Assembly (NCBI GenBank): GCA_023389575.1
Contig: JAEWEG010000031.1
Location: forward strand, 1 to 43,468
Length of the DNA: 43,468 nucleotides
Source: Chloroflexota bacterium
GTDB taxonomy: Bacteria; Chloroflexota; Chloroflexia; Thermomicrobiales; UBA6265
Reading direction: 5' to 3'
Within the stretch, counting starts at the first letter, position 1. The number at the start of each line of letters is the position of its first letter. The translations under genes were made by a program, and so were the position numbers. Positions 7,594 through 16,058 of this stretch are shown here, piece after piece. The notes beneath the pieces are model-generated. The model was given only the letters and a program-made list of their open reading frames with translations. It made no database searches and had not been told where the DNA came from.

Positions 7594-9345
7594 GTGACCA
7601 ACGAGCATGACACCTCGTCGACTGGGCCGGATTCCGGCATTCAGCTTTCTCGCCGTGCCGCGATGCGCGGAATCGGGGCCGCTGGGCTCGCCGTGGCTGG
7701 CGCCACCGGCCTCGCCGGTGCTCAATCCGCGACACCGGTCGGCGGTTCGGCGAATCCCGACCGGCCGAACATTCTCGTCATCATCGTCGACGAGATGCGC
7801 GACTGGCAGTGGTTCCCCGACCAGGCGGAACTCAATGCCATGTTCCCCGCCATGGCCCGCCTGCAGGATGGAGCCGTGCGCTTCAGCCGGCACTACACCG
7901 CGTCCAACATGTGCAGCCCGTCGCGTGGGGCCCTGCTCACCGGGCTCTACTCGCACCAGACCGGGTTCGTGCTGACCCAGGGCAGCAACGCCGCGACCCT
8001 TCAGGGCGGGGACGCGGCGACCGCCGGCGACGAAGCGTCGCCCGCGGCCGAGGTGGCTCCGCCGTGGCCGCCCCTCGATCCTCGCTTCCCAACCTGGGGC
8101 TCCCTCCTGCGAAACCAGGGGTATGAGACCTACTGGTATGGCAAGTGGCACGTCAACGACGACTCCTGCGACATGGAGCAGTACGGATTCGCCGGCGGCA
8201 CCTGCCCGTCCCCGAACGGCGCGCCAGGCGAAGGTACCGCCGAGGATCCCAACATCGCCGACCAGGCGATCGAGTGGCTGCAAAACCAGGGCGATGGTGC
8301 CCCGTGGTGCACCACCGTCAGCTTCGTGAACCCGCATGACATCCAGTGGTACCCGCGCCAGACCCGGCATGTTCCGGGCCAGAACAACCCCGAGAAGGTC
8401 TTCACCGAAATGCCGGCCAACTGGGAGACGCCGGACGACTTCGTCGACCAGAAGAAGCCCCGCCTCCAGCTCGTCTCCGAGTTGGCGCTTCCGCAGGTCT
8501 TCGGCGAAATCCCGCACTGGGGACCCAACTACGAGCGTGGCTGGCTCAAGATGCTGGATCTTTATCTTCAGCTTCACGGCGATGTCGACCGCGAAATCGG
8601 CCGGGTGCTGGATGCCCTCGAAGCCCAGCCGGAGGTCGCCGCGAACACCGTCATCGTCTTCACGTCCGACCATGGCGAATACGCCGGGTCCCACGGCATG
8701 CGCGGTAAGGGCGCCGCGCTGTACGAAGAGGGGATCAGGGTACCGCTGTGGGTCAAGGACCTCACCGGCCGCTACACCGCCCAGACCGAGGAAACCCGGA
8801 CCCAGATCACCTCCAGCGTCGACCTCGCGCCGATGCTGCTGACGCTCGCCTCGGGCGGCAACGACTGGCGCGAGCAGCCGGAATTGGATTACCTCGCTGG
8901 CCGTCTTGACCTGACCGCGCTCCTGTCGGATGCCTCCGCCCCGGGCCGGGAATACGCCCTGCACGCGACCGATGAGGATGGCTTCGAGTTCGGCCCGCGA
9001 CTGTTCCCCTTCCTGCAGGACGCACCCTTCCACGTCCTCGGCCTGGTCACCGGGGACGCCAAGATTGGCGTCTACACCGACTGGGCGGATGACTCGGACG
9101 AAATCCTCTCCGATGGCCAGGAATTCGAGTTTTACGACTACACGACGGAAGAGGGGCGGCTGGAGATGGCCAACACCGCCGGTGTCCAGAACATGGCGTT
9201 CCGGGACCTGTATGACGAACTGATGTCCAACGCCATTCCGAACGAGTTGCGGGCACCGCTCAGCGGCGAACTGGAAGCGGCCCGCCAGGAGACGATCGCG
9301 GCCACCGTGGCGCGCATCGCCTACGATCGCGCCCAGGCCCAGTAG
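7594..9345 (+). CDS. Sulfatase with Tat signal peptide
   Basis: This protein of about 583 residues hydrolyses sulfate esters (type I arylsulfatase family). The formylglycine motif CSPSR starts at Cys107, followed by GALLTG. The metal site is supported by ILVIIVDEM near the N-terminus and by Asp359-His360 in SDHGEYAGSHG; Lys184 and His186 in YGKWH are the other expected active-site residues. The N-terminus has SRRAAMRG at residues 19-26, then a hydrophobic Ala/Gly stretch ending in AGAQSATPV, a twin-arginine signal, so it should be folded (and probably modified) before export. GTG 7594 is chosen because AGAGGAG lies 5 nt upstream. A Gly/Ala-rich insertion near residues 130-150 looks like a surface loop. 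The formylglycine-generating enzyme is not in the window. A strong terminator follows. Confidence 0.92.
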   Translation: MTNEHDTSSTGPDSGIQLSRRAAMRGIGAAGLAVAGATGLAGAQSATPVGGSANPDRPNILVIIVDEMRDWQWFPDQAELNAMFPAMARLQDGAVRFSRHYTASNMCSPSRGALLTGLYSHQTGFVLTQGSNAATLQGGDAATAGDEASPAAEVAPPWPPLDPRFPTWGSLLRNQGYETYWYGKWHVNDDSCDMEQYGFAGGTCPSPNGAPGEGTAEDPNIADQAIEWLQNQGDGAPWCTTVSFVNPHDIQWYPRQTRHVPGQNNPEKVFTEMPANWETPDDFVDQKKPRLQLVSELALPQVFGEIPHWGPNYERGWLKMLDLYLQLHGDVDREIGRVLDALEAQPEVAANTVIVFTSDHGEYAGSHGMRGKGAALYEEGIRVPLWVKDLTGRYTAQTEETRTQITSSVDLAPMLLTLASGGNDWREQPELDYLAGRLDLTALLSDASAPGREYALHATDEDGFEFGPRLFPFLQDAPFHVLGLVTGDAKIGVYTDWADDSDEILSDGQEFEFYDYTTEEGRLEMANTAGVQNMAFRDLYDELMSNAIPNELRAPLSGELEAARQETIAATVARIAYDRAQAQ

Positions 9346-9420
9346 CGACATCGTGGGGGCCCATCCCAGGCCCACGGATGGCGTGGGGATCGGCGAAACC
9401 TGCTATGAGTCCATTCGTGC

Positions 9421-9463
9421 CGAAACTCCGGGAATGTTACCGTTCCCGGAGTTTCGGTCTTTC
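9421..9463 (+). terminator. Intrinsic terminator after sulfatase gene
   Basis: CGAAACTCCGGGAA (9421-9434) and its exact complement (9443-9456) form a 14-bp stem with an 8-nt loop, followed by the T-rich GTCTTTCTTG. This is the best classical rho-independent terminator in the window. Confidence 0.85.
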
Positions 9464-9486
9464 TTGTTGATCGCCAGGAGAGCAAC

Positions 9487-9981
9487 GTGAACGACGACTG
9501 GGCCCGTGAGGAGATTGATTCGGAAGCCCCGGCCCGGGTCGAGAAAGCGCTCGCGTGGTTGAAGCAGCGAGCGGAGGCGAACCCTGGCGATGCCATCGCG
9601 TGGTTCCGGTATGGTGGTGGGCTCGATCAAAGCGGTAACGAAGCCGAGGCCATCGCCGCCTACCGGCGCGTCTTCGACCTCGGGGTGGAGCACCTCGACA
9701 CGGCGGACCAGCCACGGATCTACGTGCAGGCGGGGAGTACCCTGCGCAACCTGGGTCGCCTCGACGAGGCGCGGGAATTGCTGGAGGAGGGCCGTCGCCG
9801 GTTCCCGGATGTCCGGGTGCTGGCGGTGTTCCAGGCCCTGGTGGAGGTGAGCGCCGGCCGGGATCGAAAGGCGATCGATCTCCTCTTCGACGTCATTCTC
9901 GGCGAGGGGAGCGGCGATCCTTCGATCGGCTGGTTCCCGCGGTCTCTGGCGGCCTACGCGGCGGAGATCAGGCGGGGTTGA
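9487..9981 (+). CDS. Tetratricopeptide-repeat protein
   Basis: Protein of 164 residues made largely of TPR-like helix pairs. One is AIAWFRYGGGLDQSGNEAEA followed by IAAYRRVFDLG, and another is RIYVQAGSTLRNLGRLDEAR followed by ELLEEGRRRFPD. The layout resembles the TPR_5 type found in small cytoplasmic proteins of unknown partner. The GTG at 9487 has AGGAG about 6 nt upstream. No signal peptide is seen. Its stop TGA (9979-9981) directly abuts the stop of the minus-strand VanZ-like gene, so the two genes converge with no spacer. A protein-protein interaction role is inferred from the repeats only. Confidence 0.75.
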   Translation: MNDDWAREEIDSEAPARVEKALAWLKQRAEANPGDAIAWFRYGGGLDQSGNEAEAIAAYRRVFDLGVEHLDTADQPRIYVQAGSTLRNLGRLDEARELLEEGRRRFPDVRVLAVFQALVEVSAGRDRKAIDLLFDVILGEGSGDPSIGWFPRSLAAYAAEIRRG

Positions 9982-10398
9982 TCAGCGCCGGGCCGTATCA
10001 GGCGTGCGACTCTGTCCGGCCACCCGTCGCGTAAACCACCACACCAGCAGCAACCCACAGGCCGCGCCGATGCCGTCGGTGATCACGTCGAGCACATCCG
10101 GGTGTCGACCGGGAATGAAGGATTGATGCCATTCGTCTGAAATGCCATACAGCACCGCCAGCAGCCAGGCGCCTACATATCGTCCCGTGGTCGAAAGCGG
10201 GAACAGGCTCAGCACCGACCAGAGCAGGATGGCCAGCACGAAGTAGACGGAGAAATGGCCGATCACGGACGTGATGGAGACATTCTTGGGCAATGGCAGG
10301 GTGCTGCGGTGCGAGAGCGCGAAGATCAGGCCCATCCAGGCGATCGCCGCGATCACGCGCACGGCTGGATGGCGCCACCGGGAATTGGGCTCGAACAT
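9982..10398 (-). CDS. VanZ-like membrane protein
   Basis: Protein of about 138 residues with four hydrophobic segments. The signature is YGISDEWHQSFIPGR followed by DVLDVITDGIGAACGLLL, matching the VanZ-like family (PF04892), together with the early LIFALSHRS and GHFSVYFVLAILL segments. VanZ itself gives low-level teicoplanin resistance, but most relatives have no known role. I start at ATG 10398 (MFEPNSRW), just before the first membrane segment. An in-frame ATG at 10434 would add 12 residues, and neither start has an ideal SD. It ends flush against the TPR gene. Confidence 0.8.
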   Translation of the reverse strand: MFEPNSRWRHPAVRVIAAIAWMGLIFALSHRSTLPLPKNVSITSVIGHFSVYFVLAILLWSVLSLFPLSTTGRYVGAWLLAVLYGISDEWHQSFIPGRHPDVLDVITDGIGAACGLLLVWWFTRRVAGQSRTPDTARR

Positions 10399-10497
10399 GG
10401 GAACGGCGGAACTCCTGCAAACAAAACGACCCATCCGCTCACGCCGGTGGGTCGCTCATGACGATGGTGATGCGAAGGCGATGCTCAGGGAGCGATG

Positions 10498-10758
10498 TCA
10501 GGAAATGGGCGATTCGCCTTCGAGTTCGGCCAGAATCGATGGGGAAGGAAGGCGCATGCTTTGGGCGGCGGCTCCGAACTCCATGATTTCTGACGGCTGA
10601 AAATCGAGTGCTTCGGCCAGTCGCCGCGCGATGTGCGGACGCGGGCCAGATTTTCCAAGCTCGATTTGTGAGACCGTCACTCGTGCCACACCGGCACGGT
10701 CGGCCAACGATTGTTGCGACATTCGTCGCCTGAGCCGCGCTTCCCGAAGCGTCAGCAT
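10498..10758 (-). CDS. XRE-family helix-turn-helix regulator
   Basis: Protein of 86 residues, essentially one HTH_3 domain: LREARLRRRMSQQSLADRAG, then VARVTVSQIELGKSGPRPHI and ARRLAEALDFQPSEIME. It is a small DNA-binding repressor-like protein of the Cro/C1 type with a short C-terminal tail. ATG 10758 is chosen because AAGGGAG lies about 8 nt upstream. The frame is open to 10914, but the added residues are not HTH-like. The gene is divergent from the M29 aminopeptidase across a 403-bp region, so it could regulate itself and/or that gene. The target is not known. Confidence 0.85.
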   Translation of the reverse strand: MLTLREARLRRRMSQQSLADRAGVARVTVSQIELGKSGPRPHIARRLAEALDFQPSEIMEFGAAAQSMRLPSPSILAELEGESPIS

Positions 10759-11161
10759 TCGACCAGCTCCCTTCCACTCCCAAGTGGCAATCCTGGCGTG
10801 CGGGGCACGGGCTGCCAGGCTGCCAAGTCGGCCATCCGACTCTTCCCGGAACTCACTGTAAACCGCATGCCCATGGTTCGGGTAGGTGTCCGTTCGGCTT
10901 TCCCGTTGGGCCATGTGAACCTTTCGAGCGTGGTTGAGTACGACGACGTCTTGTTATGTATGTACGTTCATGGCTGTCCGCTCCAAACCACCGGACTCAT
11001 GGTCGACGTCGCCGTTTTTCCGGCGTCAACCGGTTCGTCAGGAATTCCGGCGAACGCCGGGCATGGGAGAATGCTGGGAGACTTCGTTCCTGCCTGGCAC
11101 GGGTTGTCCCGCCAGCGGGCCGAATTGGTTATTCACGTTGTTTCATCCAAAGGGAGCATTC
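10759..11161. other. 403-bp divergent intergenic region (XRE regulator / aminopeptidase)
   Basis: The plus frame is open through much of this stretch, but it has no convincing start or family match, so I treat it as noncoding. The most A+T-rich patch is 10942-10975. It contains TTGAGT and TATGTA separated by about 15 bp, and the overlapping TGTATGTACG, a plausible but weak promoter/operator site. An SD (AAAGGGAG) at the right end serves the aminopeptidase. Confidence 0.4.
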
Positions 11162-12265
11162 ATGGCCGATCCGCGAATCGAGAAGTGGGCGAAGGCGTTG
11201 ACGGGGTACTCGGTGGAGGTCCAGCCAGGCCAGACGGTGGCGATCATGGGGCAACCAGCCGCCGAGGACCTGGTGCGGGCGGTCAATCGTGAGGTGATCC
11301 GCCGGGGCGGATTCCCGATCGCGGTGCTCACCCCCGAGGGCACCGCCTCCGACCTGCTGCTCGAAGGCAGCGACGAGCAGCTTTCGTTCATTTCACCAAT
11401 CGAACGCTACGTCCGGGAAGAGGCCGACGTGGTGATCAACATCCGCGCCGAAACCAACACCCGGCGGATGTCGGCGGTGGACCCGAAGCGTCAGGCGCTC
11501 TTTGGCGGGGCCCGTCGCGAGCTGTTCGAGACGTTCATGGAACGCGCCGCCGATGGCCGGATGGACTGGACGCTCACCCTGTTCCCCACCGACGCCTATG
11601 CCCAGGACGCCGACATGGATACCGAGGCGTACACCGACTTCGTGCTCTCGGCCTGCAAGCTGGACCGCGACGATCCGGTCGCCGCCTGGCTGGAGTTGAA
11701 GGCCGAGCAGCAACGCCTGATCGACTGGCTGGATGGTCGCAAGGAAGTTCACCTTCAGGGCCCCGACATCGATCTCACGCTCTCGATCGAGGGCCGGACC
11801 TGGATCAACTCCGACGGCAAGCGGAACTTCCCGAGCGGCGAGATCTTCACCGGACCGGTCGAGGATTCGGTGAACGGGACCATCCGCTTCTCGTTCCCGG
11901 TCGTGACCGCCGGTCGCCAGATCGAGGACATCCGCCTTCGGTTCGAGAACGGCAAGGTGGTCGACGCCACCGCCTCCAAGAACGAGGATTACCTCATCCA
12001 GCAGCTCGATACCGATGCGGGCGCGCGATACCTCGGCGAGTTCGCCTTTGGCACCAACTTCGACATCACCAACTTCACGAAGAACATCCTGTTCGACGAG
12101 AAGATCGGCGGCACGGTTCACATGGCGGTCGGGCTTGGCTACCCGGAAACTGGCAGCCTCAACAAGTCCGCCATCCACTGGGACATGATCGCCGACCTCC
12201 GCGACGGCGGCGTGGTCACCGTCGACGGCGACCCGTTCCTGAAGGACGGCAAGTTCGTCGTCTAA
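11162..12265 (+). CDS. M29-family aminopeptidase
   Basis: Protein of 367 residues of the thermophilic metallo-aminopeptidase family M29 (AmpS/aminopeptidase T type), which removes N-terminal residues from peptides in the cytoplasm with two divalent metals. Expected ligands are visible: Glu227 in PSGEIFTGP, Glu234 in VEDSVNG, His320 in GTVHMAVG, and His339 and Asp341 in AIHWDMI. The N-terminal ADPRIEKWAKALTGYSVEVQ block is typical. ATG 11162 follows AAAGGGAG; upstream in-frame ATGs near 10934 would add about 76 residues with no family match. The length is slightly short for the family (about 370-410) but all catalytic parts are present. A perfect hairpin follows the stop. Confidence 0.92.
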   Translation: MADPRIEKWAKALTGYSVEVQPGQTVAIMGQPAAEDLVRAVNREVIRRGGFPIAVLTPEGTASDLLLEGSDEQLSFISPIERYVREEADVVINIRAETNTRRMSAVDPKRQALFGGARRELFETFMERAADGRMDWTLTLFPTDAYAQDADMDTEAYTDFVLSACKLDRDDPVAAWLELKAEQQRLIDWLDGRKEVHLQGPDIDLTLSIEGRTWINSDGKRNFPSGEIFTGPVEDSVNGTIRFSFPVVTAGRQIEDIRLRFENGKVVDATASKNEDYLIQQLDTDAGARYLGEFAFGTNFDITNFTKNILFDEKIGGTVHMAVGLGYPETGSLNKSAIHWDMIADLRDGGVVTVDGDPFLKDGKFVV

Positions 12266-12293
12266 CCCGTACACGTCCAACGGTGTGGAATTG

Positions 12294-12328
12294 GTGCACG
12301 GCGCCGGGCCTATCCCGGCGCCGTGCAC
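12294..12328 (+). terminator. Hairpin after aminopeptidase gene, probable terminator
   Basis: GTGCACGGCGCCGGG (12294-12308) pairs perfectly with 12314-12328, a 15-bp stem with the 5-nt loop CCTAT. No U-tract follows on either strand. It lies between convergent genes and could serve both. Confidence 0.65.
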
Positions 12329-12354
12329 AATGGAGTAGGCTCGAGTCTTCGAGG

Positions 12355-12957
12355 CTAAAAGGACCCGGTGGCGATTTCTCCCGCAGGTTCGTACACGGCA
12401 AGCACCACCCCGGAGGGGGAGGTTTTGCTGTCGACCAGCTTCAACCCGGCGGGAACGGTGCCCTCGGCGAACAGCCGCTTGCCCGAACCCACCAGCACGG
12501 GAAAGATGAGCACCCGCATTTGGTCGATCAGGTTGTTGCTCAGTAGGGTCTGGATCAGATTGCCGCTGCCATGAACCTGCAGAATGGGGCCATCTTCCTG
12601 CTTCAGCGCGGACACGCCTTCCGCCACGTCGCCCTCGATCAGAACCGACTTCTCCCACGACAGGGAAGGGTTGCCGCGAGAGGCGACGTACTTGGTGGCC
12701 TCGTTGAGCGGCTTCGCGCCCTCTTCCTCGGACGCATGCGGCCAGTAGGCGGAGAAGATGTCGTATGTCCTGCGGCCAAGCAGGAGGTCGAACGGGGAAC
12801 CCATGATTTCGTCCATGAACTCGCCGACCTGCTCGTCGAAGTGGTTCACCGACCAGCCGCCGTGCGCGAACCCGCCATCGGTGTCCTCTTCGGGCCCGCC
12901 CGGCGCCTGCATCACGCCGTCGAGAGTCAGGAAGGTGGTGGTGATCAGCTTTCTCAT
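12355..12957 (-). CDS. Dihydrofolate reductase-like (RibD C-terminal) protein
   Basis: Protein of 200 residues of the RibD-C / YyaP-YwjB family: MRKLITTTFLTLDGVMQAPG at the N-terminus, LLLGRRTYDIFSAYWP in the middle and LIDQMRVLIFPVLVGSGKRL toward the C-terminus. It has the dihydrofolate-reductase fold and a likely NADPH site (GSGN, LIQTLLSNN). These proteins are cytoplasmic reductases without a proven substrate in most bacteria and need not act on folate or riboflavin. The start ATG at 12957 has GGAAGAGC upstream. It is transcribed toward the aminopeptidase, away from the WYL regulator stop by 125 bp. Confidence 0.85.
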   Translation of the reverse strand: MRKLITTTFLTLDGVMQAPGGPEEDTDGGFAHGGWSVNHFDEQVGEFMDEIMGSPFDLLLGRRTYDIFSAYWPHASEEEGAKPLNEATKYVASRGNPSLSWEKSVLIEGDVAEGVSALKQEDGPILQVHGSGNLIQTLLSNNLIDQMRVLIFPVLVGSGKRLFAEGTVPAGLKLVDSKTSPSGVVLAVYEPAGEIATGSF

Positions 12958-13082
12958 CGTGCTCTTCCTTTGGAATGTGACTGACGGATCGCGACATTCA
13001 ACCGCTCACGACCCATCCTAGCGCGGCAAGGGGTAGGTCTTTTCTTCCTCGTTGCGACGCCCACGAGCGGAAGCAGGCGAGT

Positions 13083-14048
13083 TCAATTCGTGTCGCTCGC
13101 CCGCATGTAACGCTCGGCAATGGCGCGCAGGTGGTCCTTCAGGTCGGGCGGCTCCAGCACGGTGAAGTCGAGGCCTAGTGTCCCGATGTAGACGGCCATC
13201 GTCCACAGGTCGTCCGCGCCGGTGATGAGCATGCTCGTGTGCTCGTCAACCGTCTCCACGAGCCCCACCGATGGGTTGATCCGGCTCACGACCTCGGCCG
13301 CCGGGGCCTGGACCAGGATGCGCGCGTGATGCTTCCAGCCAGCGCGGGACACATTCCTGGCGATGTAGGCGGTGATGTCCGCGTCGGGCAGCGGTCGCTC
13401 GTCGAACCGGAGTCCAGTCGGGTCAACCTTGCCGATCCGGTCCACGCGGAATGTGCGCCAGTCCGTCCGATCTTCGTCCCAGGCCACCAGGTACCATTTG
13501 TGACCCCAGTTCACGACCCGGTGCGGCTCCACGATCCGGCGGCTGGCCGTGCCGGCGTGGCGCTCGTACGTCATCCGCACCTTCTCCCGGTCCCTCGCGG
13601 AGGTCGCCAAGGCCTGGAGCAGCGCGGCGTTCGCCTCCGGCATCGGTTCATCGGGCGGCACGGCCACCGCGAACGAGCGGAGCGCGTCGACCCGGCGCCG
13701 TAGCCGCGCCGGAAGCACCTGTTCCAGCTTCACCAATGCGCGGAGCGACGCCTCCTCCACGCCAGACACTCCCCGGCTCGATGCCGCCGCCAACCCGATC
13801 GCCACGGCCACTGCCTCATCGTCATCCAGGAGCAATGGTGGCATCTCCGCGCCAGCACCCAGCCGATACCCGCCAATCGCTCCGCGCGTCGCGTCGACCG
13901 GATACCCCAGATTCCGGAGTCGCTCGATGTCCTTTCGAACCGTGCGGTCGCTGACTTCGAGCCGACTGGCCAGTTCTGGACCGGTCCACTCGCGTCGCGT
14001 CTGCAGCAGGGAGAGGAGTTTGAGGAGCCGGGCGGATGTTTCGATCAT
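13083..14048 (-). CDS. YafY-type HTH/WYL transcriptional regulator
   Basis: Protein of 321 residues. Residues 1-60 are an HTH_11-type winged helix (LLSLLQTRREWTGPELASRL, EVSDRTVRKDIERLRNLGYP). The WYL domain follows, with RIVEPHRVVNWGHKWYLVAW and FRVDRIGKV, and a WCX-like C-terminal part. WYL proteins are ligand-sensing, usually repressing, regulators. The gene is divergent from the epoxide hydrolase at 14153 with 104 bp between starts and upstream of the RibD-like gene on the same strand. By position it may control one or both, which is inference. The length is normal and the domain order complete. Confidence 0.9.
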   Translation of the reverse strand: MIETSARLLKLLSLLQTRREWTGPELASRLEVSDRTVRKDIERLRNLGYPVDATRGAIGGYRLGAGAEMPPLLLDDDEAVAVAIGLAAASSRGVSGVEEASLRALVKLEQVLPARLRRRVDALRSFAVAVPPDEPMPEANAALLQALATSARDREKVRMTYERHAGTASRRIVEPHRVVNWGHKWYLVAWDEDRTDWRTFRVDRIGKVDPTGLRFDERPLPDADITAYIARNVSRAGWKHHARILVQAPAAEVVSRINPSVGLVETVDEHTSMLITGADDLWTMAVYIGTLGLDFTVLEPPDLKDHLRAIAERYMRASDTN

Positions 14049-14152
14049 GGCGAGATGACGTCCTTCAATCAGGAGCGAAACGTGCCTGATTCGATTCTAT
14101 CCTGTGAATGTGGCGATCAGGTCACACCGATTGCATCGCGGGAGCACGAATC

Positions 14153-15388
14153 ATGACGGACGGTACCAGCATCACGCCTTTCACCATCGACATCCCCCAA
14201 AGCTCGATTGATGACCTGCGGGCTCGGATCGCGAACGCTCGCTGGGCGCCCGATCTCGACGGAATCGGCTGGACGCAGGGCGCCCCGACCTCGTTCGTCC
14301 GGGAGTTGGCAACCTACTGGCGAGACAACTTTGACTGGCGGGCGTGGGAAGCGAGGCTCAACGTCTATCCGCAGTTCACCACCGACATCGACGGCGAGAC
14401 GATCCACTTCCTCCACATCGAATCGCCGGAGGCGAACGCCACCCCGCTCGTGCTGCTGCACGGCTGGCCCGGCTCCATTCTCGAGTTCATTCACGTGATC
14501 GAGCCGCTGACCAATCCCGTCGCTCACGGCGGGCGAGCGGAGGATGCCTTTCATCTCGTCATCCCGTCGCAACCGGGCTGCGGTTTCTCCGGGCCGGTTC
14601 GCAGCCCGGGCTGGACCTCCGACCGGAGTGCGGCGGCCATCGCCGAACTCATGCGCCGTCTCGGCTATGAGCGCTATGGCGCGCAGGGTGGTGATCGTGG
14701 CGCGTTTGTCGGTCCCGCCCTTGCCAGGATCACCCCGGAGGCGGTGATTGGGGTCCATCTCAACGCCGCCACCTGGGGCTTCATTCCCTGGGGGCCGGTC
14801 AGCGACGAGGAGCGCGCTTCGTTCACCGAGGCGGAACGGACGCGGCTGGCCCGGCTCGACCACTGGAATTCCGAAGGCAACGGCTACTTCCAGATTCAGG
14901 CCACCCGGCCCCAGACCCTCGCCGCCGGGCTTAGCGATTCGCCAGTGGGACTTCTCGCCTGGATCGGCGACAGCTTCAAGCAGTGGGCTCAGGGTGGCGA
15001 GCAAGCCGATGGTCTGGTGATCGACCGGGACGTGGTGCTGGCGAACATTTCCATCTACTGGTTCACCAACACCATCGGATCGAGCTTCCGCGGCTACTAC
15101 GAGGACATGCACGCCGCCGCCGGCTGGGAATCGGACGACGCTCCGGTAGAGGCAGCCGAGTGGCCTGCTGGAGACGAGGCCGGAGCAGGGGCCGCCTGGG
15201 GCGAGAAGCTCGCCACTCCGATGGGCGTCGCCGTTTTCGCCGAGGACATTGCCATCCGGCGGTACGCTGAGGACATGTACACCATCGTCCACTGGTCGGA
15301 GTTCGACCGTGGCGGCCACTTCGCCGCCCTCGAGGCGCCTGACCTCCTCGTAGAGGACGTCCGAACCTTCTTTGATACTCTGCGATAG
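14153..15388 (+). CDS. Epoxide hydrolase with N-terminal EHN domain
   Basis: Protein of about 411 residues. The N-terminal EHN domain (ITPFTIDIPQSSIDDLRARI, NARWAPDL) is followed by an alpha/beta-hydrolase. The oxyanion motif HGWPGS begins at His103. The nucleophile is Asp181 in QGGDRGAFVGP, where most relatives have GGDWG, so Trp is replaced by Arg next to the nucleophile. The catalytic His389 sits in RGGHFAALEAPD. Such enzymes open epoxides to diols and are close to juvenile-hormone and microsomal epoxide hydrolases. ATG 14153 follows GGGAG; the frame is open from 14108 without an SD. It is cytoplasmic. The VOC gene follows 69 nt later. Confidence 0.9.
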   Translation: MTDGTSITPFTIDIPQSSIDDLRARIANARWAPDLDGIGWTQGAPTSFVRELATYWRDNFDWRAWEARLNVYPQFTTDIDGETIHFLHIESPEANATPLVLLHGWPGSILEFIHVIEPLTNPVAHGGRAEDAFHLVIPSQPGCGFSGPVRSPGWTSDRSAAAIAELMRRLGYERYGAQGGDRGAFVGPALARITPEAVIGVHLNAATWGFIPWGPVSDEERASFTEAERTRLARLDHWNSEGNGYFQIQATRPQTLAAGLSDSPVGLLAWIGDSFKQWAQGGEQADGLVIDRDVVLANISIYWFTNTIGSSFRGYYEDMHAAAGWESDDAPVEAAEWPAGDEAGAGAAWGEKLATPMGVAVFAEDIAIRRYAEDMYTIVHWSEFDRGGHFAALEAPDLLVEDVRTFFDTLR

Positions 15389-15457
15389 AGCCACGAGACG
15401 TGAGTAACCTCGCGTCCGAGCTCGACCGTTCCGCCTTCACAACGAGAGGACCATGTC

Positions 15458-15838
15458 ATGGACTGGAAGCTCGAACTCGTGGTCGTACCCGTTTCCGATG
15501 TCGATCGCGCCAAGGCGTTCTACGCCGACCAGCTTGGCTTCGTCGCCGATCACGACCACACCGTCAGCGAGGACATCCGCTTCGTCCAGCTCACCCCGCC
15601 CGGCTCCGCCTGCTCGATCGCGATCGGCAAGGGACTCACCGATGCCGTCCCTGGCTCGGCGCGCGGCCTGCAGGTGGTCGTCTCCGACATTCACGCGGCC
15701 CGCGCCCACCTCGTCGAGCACGGGGTGGAGGTCAGTGGGGTTCGGGAGTTCCCTTGGGGACGGTTCGTCTTCTTCGCGGACCCCGACGGCAATCAGTGGT
15801 CGGTCCAGGCGTTCCTGGAAGGTCATCCCAGGGCGTAA
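15458..15838 (+). CDS. Glyoxalase/VOC superfamily protein
   Basis: Protein of 126 residues with the VOC paired beta-alpha-beta-beta-beta fold. It begins MDWKLELVVVPVSDVDRAKA and FYADQLGF, and the C-terminal half has RGLQVVVSDIHAARAHLVEH and FFADPDGNQWSVQ. Family roles include glyoxalase, fosfomycin/bleomycin resistance and dioxygenases. The FADPDGN motif is common to many of them, so a specific activity cannot be read. ATG 15458 has GAGAGG about 8 nt upstream; an ATG at 15453 is in another frame. It probably shares a transcript with the epoxide hydrolase 69 nt before it. Confidence 0.85.
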   Translation: MDWKLELVVVPVSDVDRAKAFYADQLGFVADHDHTVSEDIRFVQLTPPGSACSIAIGKGLTDAVPGSARGLQVVVSDIHAARAHLVEHGVEVSGVREFPWGRFVFFADPDGNQWSVQAFLEGHPRA

Positions 15839-16058
15839 GCATTCCCGCGACCACAGGCGGCGCATGTAGCGCGCGACAACAGCAGGCGTCGGGGTGCGAT
15901 CATCGCATCCCGGCGTCGTTTCGTGTCGTTCCGCCGCGATGGCGCGCGGTTGATAAGCACGCTTCACGATCCTTTGACGCCTCGCGGTCCGGCTATCGTT
16001 ATACAGGCGATTGGCGTGTACGATGCCGCTTTGGCCGCTGAAAGTCGTGAGGACGAGC

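Noticed and set aside
7233..7640. Minus-strand frame across the sulfatase gene start
   Set aside because: It overlaps a strongly supported start and has no family features.
10934..11161. In-frame N-terminal extension of the aminopeptidase
   Set aside because: No family resemblance, and the SD AAAGGGAG points to ATG 11162.
11393..12997. Long minus-strand frame across the aminopeptidase and RibD-like genes
   Set aside because: It is a shadow of two well-supported genes on the other frames; the composition is Arg/Gly-rich and unlike a protein family.
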